A DNA stretch of 64,000 nucleotides from Mycobacteriaceae bacterium (GCA_029977845.1 JAPOKC010000003.1:1-64000), one strand, 5' to 3'. Shown: positions 16,992-26,697, counted from the first letter of the stretch. A program made the numbers and translations. Notes: a model not told the origin generated them from the sequence alone.

Positions 16992-17635
16992 CACAGCACC
17001 TCCTCGGCGGGCTCGACCTCGCCACGAAGCATTCCGCGCTCCCTGGCGACGTCGGCGAGCAACGTGCGCAGCTGTTTACGCCCTCGGTGCAGGCGGGACA
17101 TCACCGTCCCGATCGGCGTATCCATGATCTCAGCGATCTCCTTGTAGGGCATTCCCTCGACGTCGGCGTAGTAGACCGCCATCCGGAACTCTTCTGGTAA
17201 CGCCTGGAGCGCCTCTTTGATTTCACTGTCGGGCAGATTCTCCAGCGCCTCGACCTCGGCCGACCGCAATCCGGTCGAGCTGTGCTCGGCGTTGGCGGCC
17301 AGCTGCCAGTCGGTGATCTCCTCGGTCGGGTACTCCGCCGGCTGCCGCTGCTTCTTGCGGTAGCTGTTGATGTAGGTGTTGGTCAGGATGCGGTACAGCC
17401 AGGCCTTGAGGTTGGTGCCGGCCCGGAAGGAGCGGAACCCGGAATACGCCTTCACCATGGTTTCCTGGACCAGATCCTCGGCGTCGGCGGGGTTGCGGGT
17501 CATCCGCAGGGCGGCGCCGTAGAGCTGGTCCATCAGCGGGATGGCGTCACGCTCGAACCGAGCGGTGAGTTCGGCGTCGGATTCCTCGCGCCCGGGGTGC
17601 GACTCGGGAGCCTCGGCGCCGTCGGTGTCGGTCAT
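16991..17635 (-). CDS. sigH: RNA polymerase ECF sigma factor SigH
   Basis: 214 residues. Region 2 reads [19 protein letters not shown] with [16 protein letters not shown]. Region 4 reads [23 protein letters not shown] followed by [17 protein letters not shown]. SigH drives the thiol-oxidative and heat-stress regulon. ATG 17635 lies 9 bases after TAGAAT. No clear SigH-type GGAA/GTT promoter was seen in the 44 bases to the divergent gene, so autoregulation is not visible here. Confidence 0.95.
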   Translation of the reverse strand: MTDTDGAEAPESHPGREESDAELTARFERDAIPLMDQLYGAALRMTRNPADAEDLVQETMVKAYSGFRSFRAGTNLKAWLYRILTNTYINSYRKKQRQPAEYPTEEITDWQLAANAEHSSTGLRSAEVEALENLPDSEIKEALQALPEEFRMAVYYADVEGMPYKEIAEIMDTPIGTVMSRLHRGRKQLRTLLADVARERGMLRGEVEPAEEVL

Positions 17636-17644
17636 TGATGCCCG

Positions 17645-17650
17645 ATTCTA
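17645..17650 (-). promoter_or_regulatory. -10 box TAGAAT upstream of sigH
   Basis: Minus-strand TAGAAT ends 9 bases before ATG 17635, giving a leader of at most 2-3 bases. A housekeeping-type promoter. Confidence 0.4.
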
Positions 17651-17666
17651 GGCGACACCGGGGCCA

Positions 17667-17672
17667 TAAGCT
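17667..17672 (+). promoter_or_regulatory. -10 box TAAGCT, leaderless TMEM175-like promoter
   Basis: TAAGCT is followed after 7 bases by ATG 17680, with no Shine-Dalgarno. Confidence 0.55.
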
Positions 17673-17679
17673 GTCCGGC

Positions 17680-18318
17680 ATGGTCGAGCTCACCGCGTCG
17701 CGCGTCTATCTACGGGATACGACGGAGTTCAACCGCGCCATCGCCTTCGTCGACGCGATCTTCGGGTTCTCGGCCACCCTGCTGGTGACCACCCTGCAGA
17801 TGCCGCCGGCCGAGGCCTGGACGGATCTCGGAGCGTTACTGCGCAGCGGTCTGGGCCAGCAGCTGATGGCGTTCGCGATCAGTTTCGCCGTCATCGTGGG
17901 GTTCTGGCGGACCAACCACCGGGTGGTCTCCGGCATGCGCGGGCTGGACGCCGTCACCTTGCGGATGTGCTTCTATCTCGTCGCCCTGATCGCGTTCATC
18001 CCGTTCACGACCAAGGCGATCAGCGAGCCGAACCCGGAGGACCTGCCGTTGCCGACGGCACTGTATGCCGCGCATGTCGCGCTCGCGGTTCTGGTCAGCG
18101 TGGGGTTGGTGATCGCGGCACGGGTCCGCGGGCTGTCCGACGACACCCGACCTCTGGGTCCTCAGATCGTCGGCGGGCTGATCGTCGCCGGCATCTTCCT
18201 GGCGTCGATTCCGGTGGCCTACCGCTTCGGTCCGGGTCCGGCGAAGTATCTCTGGCTGGCGCTGCTGGTGGATCAGTTCGTCAAGTACCTCAAGATCGCG
18301 CCCCGGCCCAAGGACTAG
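17680..18318 (+). CDS. TMEM175/DUF1211-family potassium-channel-like membrane protein
   Basis: 212 residues with six transmembrane segments. The first contains FVDAIFGFSATLLV, close to the FSD filter motif of TMEM175-family K+ channels, with Ser replaced by Val. Bacterial members have one six-helix repeat and form tetramers. Selectivity cannot be read from this variant. Start chosen by the TAAGCT-N7-ATG context. The stop shares CTAG with the convergent small membrane gene. Confidence 0.75.
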   Translation: MVELTASRVYLRDTTEFNRAIAFVDAIFGFSATLLVTTLQMPPAEAWTDLGALLRSGLGQQLMAFAISFAVIVGFWRTNHRVVSGMRGLDAVTLRMCFYLVALIAFIPFTTKAISEPNPEDLPLPTALYAAHVALAVLVSVGLVIAARVRGLSDDTRPLGPQIVGGLIVAGIFLASIPVAYRFGPGPAKYLWLALLVDQFVKYLKIAPRPKD

Positions 18319-18539
18319 GTCGTACAGAGGTTGGCCATCAGCAGCACCGGCCAGGAGGCGACCGACCCCAGGAAGGACACCACCAGGTCGACGCCCCGCA
18401 GCTGGGCCAGCTGCGCGGTATGGGTCGCCGACCAGATGATTCCGACGATCAGGTACGGGGTGCCGAGCAGCACCGCGACAGCGATCCACTGGGCCACCGT
18501 CAGCTGGTGATCAAGCACCGCACGAAGTTTGCTCATCAT
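18315..18539 (-). CDS. Small two-helix membrane protein, paralog A
   Basis: 74 residues with two hydrophobic segments (about 15-36 and 48-68). LGTPYLIVGIIWSATH aligns with LAIPHVILGIVWALLH of the divergent neighbour, and SVASWPVLLMANLC aligns with its IALWPALLVLPEVC, so the two are paralogs. Function unknown. ATG 18539 (a second ATG follows directly) sits 7 bases after TACGCT. The 3' end shares CTAG with the TMEM175-like gene. Confidence 0.65.
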   Translation of the reverse strand: MMSKLRAVLDHQLTVAQWIAVAVLLGTPYLIVGIIWSATHTAQLAQLRGVDLVVSFLGSVASWPVLLMANLCTT

Positions 18540-18546
18540 TGATACC

Positions 18547-18556
18547 AGCGTAGAGT
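18547..18556. promoter_or_regulatory. Overlapping divergent -10 boxes
   Basis: AGCGTAGAGT contains TAGAGT on the plus strand (18551-18556) and TACGCT on the minus strand (18552-18547). They share the central TA. Each is followed by exactly 7 bases and a start codon (GTG 18564; ATG 18539), making a symmetric two-way leaderless promoter in a 24-bp gap. Confidence 0.6.
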
Positions 18557-18563
18557 CTTGCAG

Positions 18564-18821
18564 GTGAGCCGTGTGCGGGAGATACTCAAACGCCCGGTCA
18601 GCGTTGCTGACATCCTCGAGTTGGGGCTCTGGCTGGCGATTCCCCACGTCATCCTCGGCATCGTCTGGGCGCTATTGCACTACGACCGGGTCATCGCACT
18701 GCAGGCCCAGTGGGGACAGGTGTTGCCGGCCGGCGGGGATGTCGCCGGCTTCGGGGTCGCCATCGCGCTGTGGCCGGCGCTGCTGGTGCTGCCCGAGGTG
18801 TGCCCGCTGCCCTGGATGTAG
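18564..18821 (+). CDS. Small two-helix membrane protein, paralog B
   Basis: 85 residues with two hydrophobic segments (about 17-38 and 60-78) joined by a polar loop. It is a clear paralog of the divergent 74-residue protein (PHVILGIVWALLH and ALWPALLVLPEVC). Function unknown. GTG 18564 follows TAGAGT by 7 bases, so it is probably leaderless; a TTG 6 bases earlier would fall inside the spacer. The SDR gene starts 20 bases after its stop. Confidence 0.65.
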   Translation: MSRVREILKRPVSVADILELGLWLAIPHVILGIVWALLHYDRVIALQAQWGQVLPAGGDVAGFGVAIALWPALLVLPEVCPLPWM

Positions 18822-18829
18822 CCCTGCCA

Positions 18830-18835
18830 TAGGCT
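18830..18835 (+). promoter_or_regulatory. -10 box TAGGCT, leaderless SDR promoter
   Basis: TAGGCT lies 6 bases before ATG 18842, only 8 bases after the stop of the preceding gene. Confidence 0.45.
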
Positions 18836-18841
18836 CGATTC

Positions 18842-19702
18842 ATGGCAGCCTCCCCCGGCCGGTTCTCCGGCAAGACCATGTTCATCTCCGGTGCCAGTCG
18901 CGGTATCGGTCTGGCGATCGCCAAGCGGGTGGCCGCCGACGGGGCGAACATCGCGCTGATCGCCAAGACCACCGAGCCGCATCCCAAGCTGCCCGGCACC
19001 ATCTACACCGCAGCCAAGGAGATCGAGGAGGCCGGCGGGCAGGCGTTGCCGATCGTGGGCGACGTGCGTGACGGCGACTCGGTGGCCGCTGCGGTGGCCA
19101 AGACCGCCGAGCAGTTCGGCGGGATCGACATGTGCGTCAACAACGCCTCTGCGATCAACCTCGGCTCGATCGAGGAGGTTCCGCTGAAGCGGTTCGACCT
19201 GATGAACGGGATCGAGGTTCGCGGCACCTACGCGGTGACCCAGGCCTGCATCCCGCACATGAAGGGCCGGGAGAACCCGCACATTCTGACGCTTTCCCCG
19301 CCGGTGCTGCTGGAATCCAAGTGGCTGCGGCCGACCGGCTACATGATGGCAAAGTTCGGAATGACGTTGTGCGCCCTGGGAGTTGCCGAGGAGATGCGAA
19401 CATACGGGATCGCATCGAACACACTGTGGCCGCGCACCGCGATCGCCACCGCCGCAGTGCAGAACCTGCTCGGCGGCGACGAGATGATGGCCCGCTCCCG
19501 CAAGCCCGAGGTGTACGCCGATTCGGCGTATGAGGTGATGAGCCGACCGGCCCGCGAGTTCACCGGCAACGCACTGCTGTGCGAGGACGTGCTGCTCGAC
19601 AGTGGCGTCACCGACCTGTCGGTCTATGACTGCGTCCCCGGTTCGCAGTTGGGGGTCGACTTCTGGGTCGAGTCCCCCAACCCCCCGGGCTACCGGGGAT
19701 GA
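18842..19702 (+). CDS. Short-chain dehydrogenase/reductase (HSDL2-like)
   Basis: 286 residues. The Rossmann motif GASRGIGLAIA (about 17-27), NNAS and the catalytic pair in TGYMMAKFG define an SDR; the Ser of the triad is probably in LTLSPPV. The long insert after the first strand (TTEPHPKLPGTIY) is typical of the HSDL2 subgroup, to which Rv3224 also belongs. The substrate is probably a fatty-acyl or steroid-like compound (inference). Its TGA overlaps the next ATG. Confidence 0.85.
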   Translation: MAASPGRFSGKTMFISGASRGIGLAIAKRVAADGANIALIAKTTEPHPKLPGTIYTAAKEIEEAGGQALPIVGDVRDGDSVAAAVAKTAEQFGGIDMCVNNASAINLGSIEEVPLKRFDLMNGIEVRGTYAVTQACIPHMKGRENPHILTLSPPVLLESKWLRPTGYMMAKFGMTLCALGVAEEMRTYGIASNTLWPRTAIATAAVQNLLGGDEMMARSRKPEVYADSAYEVMSRPAREFTGNALLCEDVLLDSGVTDLSVYDCVPGSQLGVDFWVESPNPPGYRG

Positions 19703-21291
19703 CGCGCGTCGCGAAGCTGACCGGCGGGGCCGGTGGTGTCGCCCTGCTGCTCGGCCTGGGGGCCGCCGCGTTGAGCGGCGCGCCCGGCGCCGCGGCGGAT
19801 GCCGGACCGTCCGCCGACACCGCGGCGCGGCACACCGGACAGTCGGTGCCGCGCCAGGCCGGCCACGCACGCAATGCAACACGCCCCGCCGATCCGCGCC
19901 GGGCCGCCCGACCGCGGGCGTCGAGCACACCGGGGGACATCCTGCGCAACGTACTGATCGCCGTGGAGACCTTCGGGGCAGCCGTGCGCAACCTGACGGT
20001 CCCGATCGTGGCGAACCGGACACCGGTGGCCAACGAGCAGCAGATCGCCGGTCTGAGCACCAGCGCGGCCACCGGCCCGATCACGTTCAACGCCGTCGAC
20101 CCCGACAACAACCGGCTGGTCTACACCGTCAACCCGCAGGGCACTCCCGGCGGTCCCAGCAATGGGACCGTGACGGTCGACAACACCGCGGGAACTTTCA
20201 TCTACACACCCGGGACCGGCTTCGCCACAACGGGATTCGACACCTTCACCTATACCGTCAGCGACGACACCAGCCCGCACCTGCACCCGCTCACCGAGGC
20301 GCTGGCGGGCGCCTTCGGCTTCCTCGGCACCGGGTTCCTCGGCGGGCACCGGGATCTGGCCACCGTCAGCCTGTTCGCCGCGCCCACCCTTCCCGATCGC
20401 ATCACCGACGACCTGACGGTGCTCACCTACAACATCGCCGACCTGCCCGCACCGCTGTCCAGCGCGATCTATCCCCGCACCCTCTACACCGTCGACATCT
20501 CTCAGCGGCTCAACCGTTCCTACACCGTCGGCGGGAATACCTTTGCGATTGATGTGGTGGGCGTCCAGGAGGACTTCGCCCACCACCCCCTGCTGATCGG
20601 AAACACGCTGTTCCCCGACGCCTCCCCCGCCGATCCGCCCCCCTGGCTGTGGCCGATCGGCGTCCCGTTCTCCTCGGGCGTCAACACCCTCTCGTCGTTC
20701 AAACTCAGCGGCTTCACCCGGCAGGCCTGGTACAAGTGCACCCTGGACAACTGCCTGACCCCCAAGGGATTGACCTACACCCAGATTCAGTTGCCGGGCG
20801 GGGAGAAGATCGACGTCTACAACGGGCACATGGACACCACCGTGCTCACCGAGGACAACATCGCTCAACTCTCGAACTTCATCCAGCGCCAGTCGCAGGG
20901 CAATGCGGTGATCGTCACCGGCGACTTCAATGCCAAGTACTCCACGACCGGCGCGGTCCGCCAGGCGCTGCTCGACTTCGCCGCCGACAACGGCCTGACC
21001 GACGCGTGGGTGCAGCAGGAGTACGGCGGGGTGGCTCCGACCAACGCGCCCTCATGCTTGAGCGACAACGCCTGCGAACAGCTGGACAAGATCTTCTACC
21101 GCAGCGCGCCGCCCACCGATCCCGACAACCCGCTGTCCAGCCCGGTGATCCTGCGCCTGATCGACAACGGCTACCAGAACATGGGCGACTACTTCGAAAA
21201 CTCAGCCGGAGAACAGATCTCCGATCACCGGCCGCAGCTGGCCACGTGGGAGTACAGCGCTATCCGTCACCCCGCGCCGATCGGGGGCTAG
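19699..21291 (+). CDS. Secreted EEP-family phosphodiesterase, SpmT (Rv0888)-like
   Basis: 530 residues. A signal peptide (about 1-34) and low-complexity region are followed by a cadherin/VCBS-like beta domain (about 110-200: VDPDNNRLVYTV, GTVTVDNTAGTFIYTPG). A C-terminal endonuclease/exonuclease/phosphatase domain has VLTYNIADLP, VQEDFAHH, VTGDFNAKY and ISDHRPQL. Order and motifs match M. tuberculosis Rv0888 (SpmT), described as a surface sphingomyelinase and extracellular nuclease. The start overlaps the SDR stop (ATGA), which couples a secreted enzyme to a cytosolic reductase. Confidence 0.82.
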   Translation: MTRVAKLTGGAGGVALLLGLGAAALSGAPGAAADAGPSADTAARHTGQSVPRQAGHARNATRPADPRRAARPRASSTPGDILRNVLIAVETFGAAVRNLTVPIVANRTPVANEQQIAGLSTSAATGPITFNAVDPDNNRLVYTVNPQGTPGGPSNGTVTVDNTAGTFIYTPGTGFATTGFDTFTYTVSDDTSPHLHPLTEALAGAFGFLGTGFLGGHRDLATVSLFAAPTLPDRITDDLTVLTYNIADLPAPLSSAIYPRTLYTVDISQRLNRSYTVGGNTFAIDVVGVQEDFAHHPLLIGNTLFPDASPADPPPWLWPIGVPFSSGVNTLSSFKLSGFTRQAWYKCTLDNCLTPKGLTYTQIQLPGGEKIDVYNGHMDTTVLTEDNIAQLSNFIQRQSQGNAVIVTGDFNAKYSTTGAVRQALLDFAADNGLTDAWVQQEYGGVAPTNAPSCLSDNACEQLDKIFYRSAPPTDPDNPLSSPVILRLIDNGYQNMGDYFENSAGEQISDHRPQLATWEYSAIRHPAPIGG

Positions 21292-21295
21292 TCGC

Positions 21296-22831
21296 TCAGC
21301 CCTTGCGTCCGAAGCGGCGCATACCCCGCGCCGCCATGGCCCGCATCGCCGCCACCGCGAAGCGGGACTGCTTCGTCGGCGAGGAGTACCAGAGCATCTC
21401 CGACTTCTGCGACGGGATACGCGGGGCGGTGATGGCCTGCTGACGGCAGAACTTGATCAGGCCGGCAGCGCCGCCGCCGCGGTAGCCGATACCGGATTCC
21501 TTCCAGCCGCCCATCGGCAACGACGGGCAGAACACGTTGACCAGAGCGTCGTTGATGTTCACCGCGCCGGTGTCGAGGCGCCGCGCGATCCGCTCACCGC
21601 GCGCGGTGTCGCGGGTCCACACGGTCGCCGACAGGCCGTACTGGGTGTCGTTGGCCAGCCGGATGGCCTCCTCCTCGTCCTTGACCTTGACCACCGGCAG
21701 GGTGGGGCCGAAGGTCTCCTCGGCCATACAGCTCATCGACGGGGTGACGTCGGCGATCACCGTGGGCTGGAAGAAGGTGCCCACACCGGTGGGCTTGCCG
21801 CCGGTGAGCACCCGGGCGCCGCCCGCGACGGCCTCCGAGACATGCCGGTCGACGATGTCGCGCTGAGCCGGGGTCGCCATGGCGCCGGTGTCGTAGTCGT
21901 AGCCGGAACCGGCCTCCTGACCCTGCTGCACCGAGGCGACCTTCTCGGCGAGCTTGGCGACGAACTCGTCGTAGATCGGGGCCTCGACGAAGACCCGCTC
22001 CACGGAGATGCAGACCTGGCCGGAGTTGAACATGCCGCCCCAGGCGATGCCGTTGGCGGCGCGGTCGACGTCGGCGTCGGCCAGCACGATCGCCGGGTCC
22101 TTGCCGCCGAGCTCGAGGCTGAACGGGATGAGGCGCTCGGCGCAGGCAACCGCGACCTTGCGGCCGGTGGCGGTGGACCCCGTGAAGTGGACGTAGTCGG
22201 AGACCTCGATCACCGACGCGCCGGTGGCCCCGTAGCCGGTGGCCAGTTCGAGCACCGCCGGGGCGCCGATCTCCTTCCAGCCGCGGGCCAGCTCGACGGC
22301 CGAAAGCGGTGTCACCTCAGAGGGTTTCAGCAACACCGCCGCACCCGCGGCCATCGCGGGAATCAGATCGAGCGCCAGCATGGCCAGCGGGAAGTTCCAC
22401 GGCTCGATCATGCCGACGACCGGGTAGGGCCGGTAAACCGTGGTGAGCTTCTTGACCTTGAACAGCGGGCTGTGCGCGGCCGGATGCTTGTCGGCGAGGA
22501 ACTCCTCGGCATTGCCGGCCCAGTACTTGATCGCATCGGCGATGGTGATCGCCTCGAGGCTGGCGTCCTTGCGGGACTTGCCGGTCTCGGCCATGAGGAT
22601 GTCGGTGAGACGGTCGGCGTTGTCGAGAACCCAGTCCTGCCACTTGAACATCCACTTCTTGCGGCCGCGCGGGCCGATGGCCTCCCACTCGGGCTGGAAC
22701 AGCCGCAGTTCGCGAGCCTTGGCGGCGACCGTGTCCGCGTCGTCGACGGGAACCGTGCCGACGACCCGGCCGTCGGCGGGGTTGTGGACGGTGATGGTGT
22801 CTTGATCGCTCTTAGGCTCGACCGCGGTCAT
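21296..22831 (-). CDS. NAD(P)+-dependent aldehyde dehydrogenase
   Basis: 511 residues. [21 protein letters not shown] (cofactor loop), LELGGKDP (general-base Glu) and [12 protein letters not shown] (catalytic Cys) are the standard ALDH motifs. The closest subfamily by feel is the succinate-semialdehyde/aromatic aldehyde group; the substrate is uncertain. A basic C-terminal extension of about 30 residues ([14 protein letters not shown]) is unusual. The start is supported by GAGAGGAG 8 bases upstream. Convergent with the SpmT-like gene, 4 bases apart. Confidence 0.88.
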   Translation of the reverse strand: MTAVEPKSDQDTITVHNPADGRVVGTVPVDDADTVAAKARELRLFQPEWEAIGPRGRKKWMFKWQDWVLDNADRLTDILMAETGKSRKDASLEAITIADAIKYWAGNAEEFLADKHPAAHSPLFKVKKLTTVYRPYPVVGMIEPWNFPLAMLALDLIPAMAAGAAVLLKPSEVTPLSAVELARGWKEIGAPAVLELATGYGATGASVIEVSDYVHFTGSTATGRKVAVACAERLIPFSLELGGKDPAIVLADADVDRAANGIAWGGMFNSGQVCISVERVFVEAPIYDEFVAKLAEKVASVQQGQEAGSGYDYDTGAMATPAQRDIVDRHVSEAVAGGARVLTGGKPTGVGTFFQPTVIADVTPSMSCMAEETFGPTLPVVKVKDEEEAIRLANDTQYGLSATVWTRDTARGERIARRLDTGAVNINDALVNVFCPSLPMGGWKESGIGYRGGGAAGLIKFCRQQAITAPRIPSQKSEMLWYSSPTKQSRFAVAAMRAMAARGMRRFGRKG

Positions 22832-22858
22832 ACCCGCTCCTCTCGAAATACCGGACTT

Positions 22859-22877
22859 TCATGTGAGCCTAGCCTCA
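22859..22877 (-). promoter_or_regulatory. ALDH promoter with IdeR-like palindrome
   Basis: The minus strand reads TGAGGCTAGGCTCACATGA. It matches the iron-repressor box TTAGGTTAGGCTAACCTAA at 14 of 19 positions and contains a TAGGCT -10 box. The core GTGAG-N6-CTCAC is itself nearly symmetric. A metal-responsive or other dimeric repressor could act here. Confidence 0.3.
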
Positions 22878-22886
22878 CTGCGACGG

Positions 22887-23573
22887 CTAGAACAGGCCAA
22901 CCGGTTGGTTGCCGCCATCGACCGGTTCGATGAGTTCCGGGCCGTTGTTGGCGACCCGGTTGACCAGGGTGGAGACCTCCCGCATCGCGATGGCGCCGAC
23001 GTCCGGCGGGGCGGCCAGCAGGTCCGCCGGGGCGGGCTCTGCCGGGTCGAGCCAGCGGTCCCAGTCCCCCTCACGCAGGATCAGCGGCATCCGGTTGTGC
23101 ACGACCGCCAGATCGCCGACCGCGTCGGTGGTGACGACGGTGCAGCTCAGCGCCGACTCCGAGGTCTCCCACAACCCGGCGACCAGAAGCGGGGCACCGT
23201 CGGGACGGTAGAAGTAGTACGGGGTCTTGCGGCCGCGCTTGGGCTCATCGGGGTTCGGCTTCCACTCGTAGTAGCCGTCCATCGGCACCAGGCAGCGTCG
23301 CCGCTTGGCCGCCGACCGGAAGGCCGGCGAGGTGGTCAGCGTTTCAGCGCGGGCGTTGATCAGGGGGCGGAAACCCTCTTTTGCCCACTGCGGCGTGATG
23401 CCCCAACGCATCAGGCGCAGCCGCCGCCCGTCCTCGGCCAGCACCGCCGCGATATCGGCGCTCGGCGCCACGTTGTAGTTGGGAGCGGCGTGCGGGATCC
23501 CGGTCTCATCGACGGCATCGAGTTCGGCTGCCAGCCGAGCCGGATCGGTGGTCACCGCGAAGCGTCCGCACAT
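22887..23573 (-). CDS. SRAP/HMCES-family abasic-site processing protein
   Basis: 228 residues (Rv3226c). MCGRF begins the protein: the Cys2 left after Met removal forms the thiazolidine crosslink to abasic sites in single-stranded DNA. Other family motifs are present: [35 protein letters not shown] with the catalytic Glu, and VVHNRMPLI with the conserved His. It protects abasic DNA at forks. It is divergent from aroA across 18 bases. Confidence 0.92.
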   Translation of the reverse strand: MCGRFAVTTDPARLAAELDAVDETGIPHAAPNYNVAPSADIAAVLAEDGRRLRLMRWGITPQWAKEGFRPLINARAETLTTSPAFRSAAKRRRCLVPMDGYYEWKPNPDEPKRGRKTPYYFYRPDGAPLLVAGLWETSESALSCTVVTTDAVGDLAVVHNRMPLILREGDWDRWLDPAEPAPADLLAAPPDVGAIAMREVSTLVNRVANNGPELIEPVDGGNQPVGLF

Positions 23574-23591
23574 AGGTCAAGATGTACACCC

Positions 23592-24875
23592 GTGAGCACC
23601 GATCTGTGGACCGCCCCCTACGCCGCGGCGCCGGTCCACGCCGACGTGACGGTGCCCGGGTCGAAGTCGATCACCAACCGCGCGCTCATCCTGGCCGGAC
23701 TGGCTGCCGCGACCGGCGGAGGATCCCGGATCAGCGGCGCCCTGCGCAGCCGCGACACCGATCTGATGATCAACGCGTTGCGTGCCCTCGGCCTGACGGT
23801 CGACGGCGGCGGCGCGGAGTTGACCGTCGGCGGATCGCTGGATCCGGGTCCGTCCGCGCGGATCGACTGCGGGCTGGCCGGCACGGTGCTGCGATTCGTC
23901 CCGCCGCTGGCCGCACTGAGCACCGCGACGGTGGTCTTCGACGGCGACGAGCAGGCCCGTTCCCGCCCGATCGCGCCACTGCTGGACGCGCTGCGGGGCC
24001 TGGGCGTCGACATCGACGGCGACGGGCTGCCGTTCGAGGTTCGTGGCCGCGGCGCGGTGCCCGGCGGCACCGTGCGCATCGACGCCTCGGCGTCATCCCA
24101 GTTCGTCTCCGGACTGCTGCTGTGCGGTGCGGCGTTCACCGACGGTCTCGAGGTCGTGCACACCGGCGAGTCGGTGCCCTCGGCCCCGCACATCGCGATG
24201 ACGGTGTCGATGCTGCGCGAGGTCGGCGTCGACGTCGACGACACCGAGCCCAATCAGTGGCAGGTGGACCCCGGGCACGTGGCGGCGCGGCACTGGCTGA
24301 TCGAACCCGATCTGTCCAATGCGGTGCCGTTCCTGGCCGCCGCGGCGGTGACGGCCGGCAAGGTGCGGATCACCGGCTGGCCAGCGGTCAGTGTGCAACC
24401 GATGGATAAGGTGTTCGCAATTCTCTCCCAAACGGGTGCGACTGTGGCGGAACGGGATTCGGCACTGGAGATCACCGGTGCAGACGGCTACGGCGGCTTC
24501 GAGGTGGACCTGCACGATGTCGGCGAGCTGGCGCCGTCGGTGGCCGCGCTTGCGGCACTGGCCGACTCCGGCTCGGTGTCACGGCTGACCGGGATCGCGC
24601 ATCTGCGCGGGCATGAGACCGACCGGCTCGCCGCGCTGCGCGCCGAGATCACCGGACTCGGCGGCGACTGCGCGGAGACCGACGACGGGCTGGTGATCAC
24701 CGCACGGCCGCTGCACGGCGGGGTGTGGCACTCCTATCACGATCACCGGATGGCGATGGCGGGTGCGATCGTCGGCCTGCGGGTGGACGGTGTTCAGGTT
24801 GAGGACATCGCCACCACCGCCAAGACGTTGCCGGCCTTCCCGTCGCTGTGGACACAGATGCTGGGGGCGGATTGA
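23592..24875 (+). CDS. aroA: 3-phosphoshikimate 1-carboxyvinyltransferase (EPSP synthase)
   Basis: 427 residues. [16 protein letters not shown] binds PEP and shikimate-3-phosphate. [38 protein letters not shown] and [15 protein letters not shown] complete the family set. It catalyses the sixth step of chorismate synthesis, upstream of EntC in this window. The reading frame is open far upstream, but those codons are antisense to the SRAP gene; GTG 23592 matches the family N-terminus. The stop overlaps the rsgA start. Confidence 0.95.
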   Translation: MSTDLWTAPYAAAPVHADVTVPGSKSITNRALILAGLAAATGGGSRISGALRSRDTDLMINALRALGLTVDGGGAELTVGGSLDPGPSARIDCGLAGTVLRFVPPLAALSTATVVFDGDEQARSRPIAPLLDALRGLGVDIDGDGLPFEVRGRGAVPGGTVRIDASASSQFVSGLLLCGAAFTDGLEVVHTGESVPSAPHIAMTVSMLREVGVDVDDTEPNQWQVDPGHVAARHWLIEPDLSNAVPFLAAAAVTAGKVRITGWPAVSVQPMDKVFAILSQTGATVAERDSALEITGADGYGGFEVDLHDVGELAPSVAALAALADSGSVSRLTGIAHLRGHETDRLAALRAEITGLGGDCAETDDGLVITARPLHGGVWHSYHDHRMAMAGAIVGLRVDGVQVEDIATTAKTLPAFPSLWTQMLGAD

Positions 24876-25858
24876 GTCCACGCGAGTACGACGAATCCGA
24901 CGTGCACATCCGCTCCGGTCGGGGTTCGCGTCCGCGCACCAAGACCCGTCCCGAACACAACGATGCCGAGGCCGGCATGGTGGTGACGGTGGACCGCGGC
25001 CGCTGGGGCGTCGTGCTCGGCGGTGACCCGGACCGGCTGGTGACCACCATGCGGGCCCGCGAACTCGGCCGCACTCCGATCGTCGTCGGTGACCGGGTCG
25101 ACGTGGTGGGCGATCTGTCCGGACGGCCGGACACCCTGGCCAGGATCGTGCGGCGCGGGCAGCGCAGCAGTGTGTTGCGCCGCACCGCCGATGACACCGA
25201 TCCCACCGAGCGGGTGGTGGTCGCCAACGCCGACCAGATGATGGTCGTGGTAGCCCTGGCCGACCCTCCGCCGCGCACCGGGCTGGTGGATCGTGCGCTG
25301 ATCGCCGCCTACACCGGAGATCTGCGGCCGATCCTGTGTCTGACCAAGACCGACCTCGCCGACCCGGCGCCGTTCGCCGAGCAGTTCGCCGACCTGGATC
25401 TGACGGTGGTGACCGCAGGCCGCGACCAGCCGCTGGAACCGGTGCAGGAACTGCTGGACGGTCACATCACCGTGCTGTTGGGCCACTCCGGGGTGGGTAA
25501 GTCGACACTGGTGAATCGCCTTGTGCCGCAGGCTGACCGGGCGACCGGCGCGGTATCCGGAGTCGGCAAGGGCAAGCACACCTCGACCCAGTCGGTGGCA
25601 CTGCCGCTACCCGGCGGCGGCTGGGTGGTCGACACTCCCGGCATCCGGTCGTTCGGCCTGGCCCACATCAAGCCCGACGATGTTCTCAAGGCGTTCTCCG
25701 ACCTCGGCGAGGTGATCGAGCACTGCCCGCGCGGCTGCGGACATCTGGGGCCGCCGGCGGACCCGGAGTGCGCCCTCGACGAGCTCACCGGAGCGCAGGC
25801 CCGCCGGGTCGAGGCCGCCCGCAGACTGTTGGTCGTACTCAAAGAAGGAGACACATGA
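24872..25858 (+). CDS. rsgA: Ribosome small-subunit GTPase RsgA
   Basis: 328 residues with the circularly permuted GTPase order: TKTD (158-161, G4) precedes the P-loop GHSGVGKST (204-212, G1) and DTPG (G3). An N-terminal OB fold and a C-terminal zinc knuckle (CPRGCGH...C) frame it. RsgA checks and matures the 30S subunit. The start is TTG 24872, overlapping the aroA TGA (TTGA). The peptide [14 protein letters not shown] after it matches the M. tuberculosis N-terminus. Confidence 0.92.
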   Translation: MSPREYDESDVHIRSGRGSRPRTKTRPEHNDAEAGMVVTVDRGRWGVVLGGDPDRLVTTMRARELGRTPIVVGDRVDVVGDLSGRPDTLARIVRRGQRSSVLRRTADDTDPTERVVVANADQMMVVVALADPPPRTGLVDRALIAAYTGDLRPILCLTKTDLADPAPFAEQFADLDLTVVTAGRDQPLEPVQELLDGHITVLLGHSGVGKSTLVNRLVPQADRATGAVSGVGKGKHTSTQSVALPLPGGGWVVDTPGIRSFGLAHIKPDDVLKAFSDLGEVIEHCPRGCGHLGPPADPECALDELTGAQARRVEAARRLLVVLKEGDT

Positions 25859-26697
25859 GCGTTCCGATGATCACCCTCAACGACGGCAACCGCATCCCGC
25901 AGCTGGGCTACGGCGTCTATCAGGTGGCACCGGACGAGACCGCCGACGCAGTGCGGACCGCATTGGAGATCGGTTACCGCCATATCGACACCGCACAGAT
26001 GTACGCCAACGAGCGTGGTGTCGGCCAGGGCGTGCGCGACTCCGGCCTGGACCGCTCGGAGGTGTTCATCACCAGTAAGCTCAACAACGGCTTCCACCGC
26101 CCCGACGACGCCCGGCTCTCCTTCGACAAGACCCTGCACAAGCTCGGCACCGACTACGTCGACCTGTTCCTGATCCACTGGCCGCTGCCCACCCTGTACG
26201 ACGGGGACTTCGTCTCGACCTGGAAGACGCTGGAGGAGTTCAAGGCCCAAGGCCGGGCCCGCAGCATCGGGGTGTCGAATTTCCAGATCCACCACCTTCA
26301 GGAACTGGCCCGCGAGACCGACACCGTTCCGGTGGTCAACCAGATCGAGGTACACCCGTACTTCACCAATGACGAGGTACGCGCCTACGGCGTCGAGCAT
26401 GACATCGCCACCGAGGGCTGGTCGCCGATCGCCCGTGGCCGGGTGCTCGGCGATCCCGTCGTGCTGCGGATCGCACGTGCCACCGGCGCGCATCCGGCGC
26501 AGGTGGTGCTGCGCTGGCACATCGAACGCGGCGACATCGTGTTCCCGAAATCGGTTCACCCGCAACGGATGAAGGAGAACTTCGAGATCTTCGACTTCGA
26601 GATCAACGACGAGGAGATCGAGGCGCTCACGGCGCTGGATCGCGGCGCCGAAGGCAGGATGGGGCCCGACCCGGACGTCTTCGACTTCATCCCCTAA
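25855..26697 (+). CDS. Aldo/keto reductase
   Basis: 280 residues, a TIM-barrel NADPH oxidoreductase. The catalytic tetrad is visible: Asp in YRHIDTA, Tyr in AQMYANE, Lys in TSKLNN and His in LIHWP. The cofactor-binding end has FPKSVHPQRMKENFEIFDF. It resembles the AKR5-type 2,5-diketogluconate/methylglyoxal reductases; the substrate is open. ATG overlaps the rsgA TGA. The stop TAA overlaps the convergent desaturase stop within CTAA. Confidence 0.9.
   Translation: MSVPMITLNDGNRIPQLGYGVYQVAPDETADAVRTALEIGYRHIDTAQMYANERGVGQGVRDSGLDRSEVFITSKLNNGFHRPDDARLSFDKTLHKLGTDYVDLFLIHWPLPTLYDGDFVSTWKTLEEFKAQGRARSIGVSNFQIHHLQELARETDTVPVVNQIEVHPYFTNDEVRAYGVEHDIATEGWSPIARGRVLGDPVVLRIARATGAHPAQVVLRWHIERGDIVFPKSVHPQRMKENFEIFDFEINDEEIEALTALDRGAEGRMGPDPDVFDFIP

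Noticed and set aside
22863..23591. Long in-frame extension upstream of aroA
   Set aside because: It is antisense to the well-supported SRAP gene and does not match the EPSP synthase N-terminus, which starts at GTG 23592.
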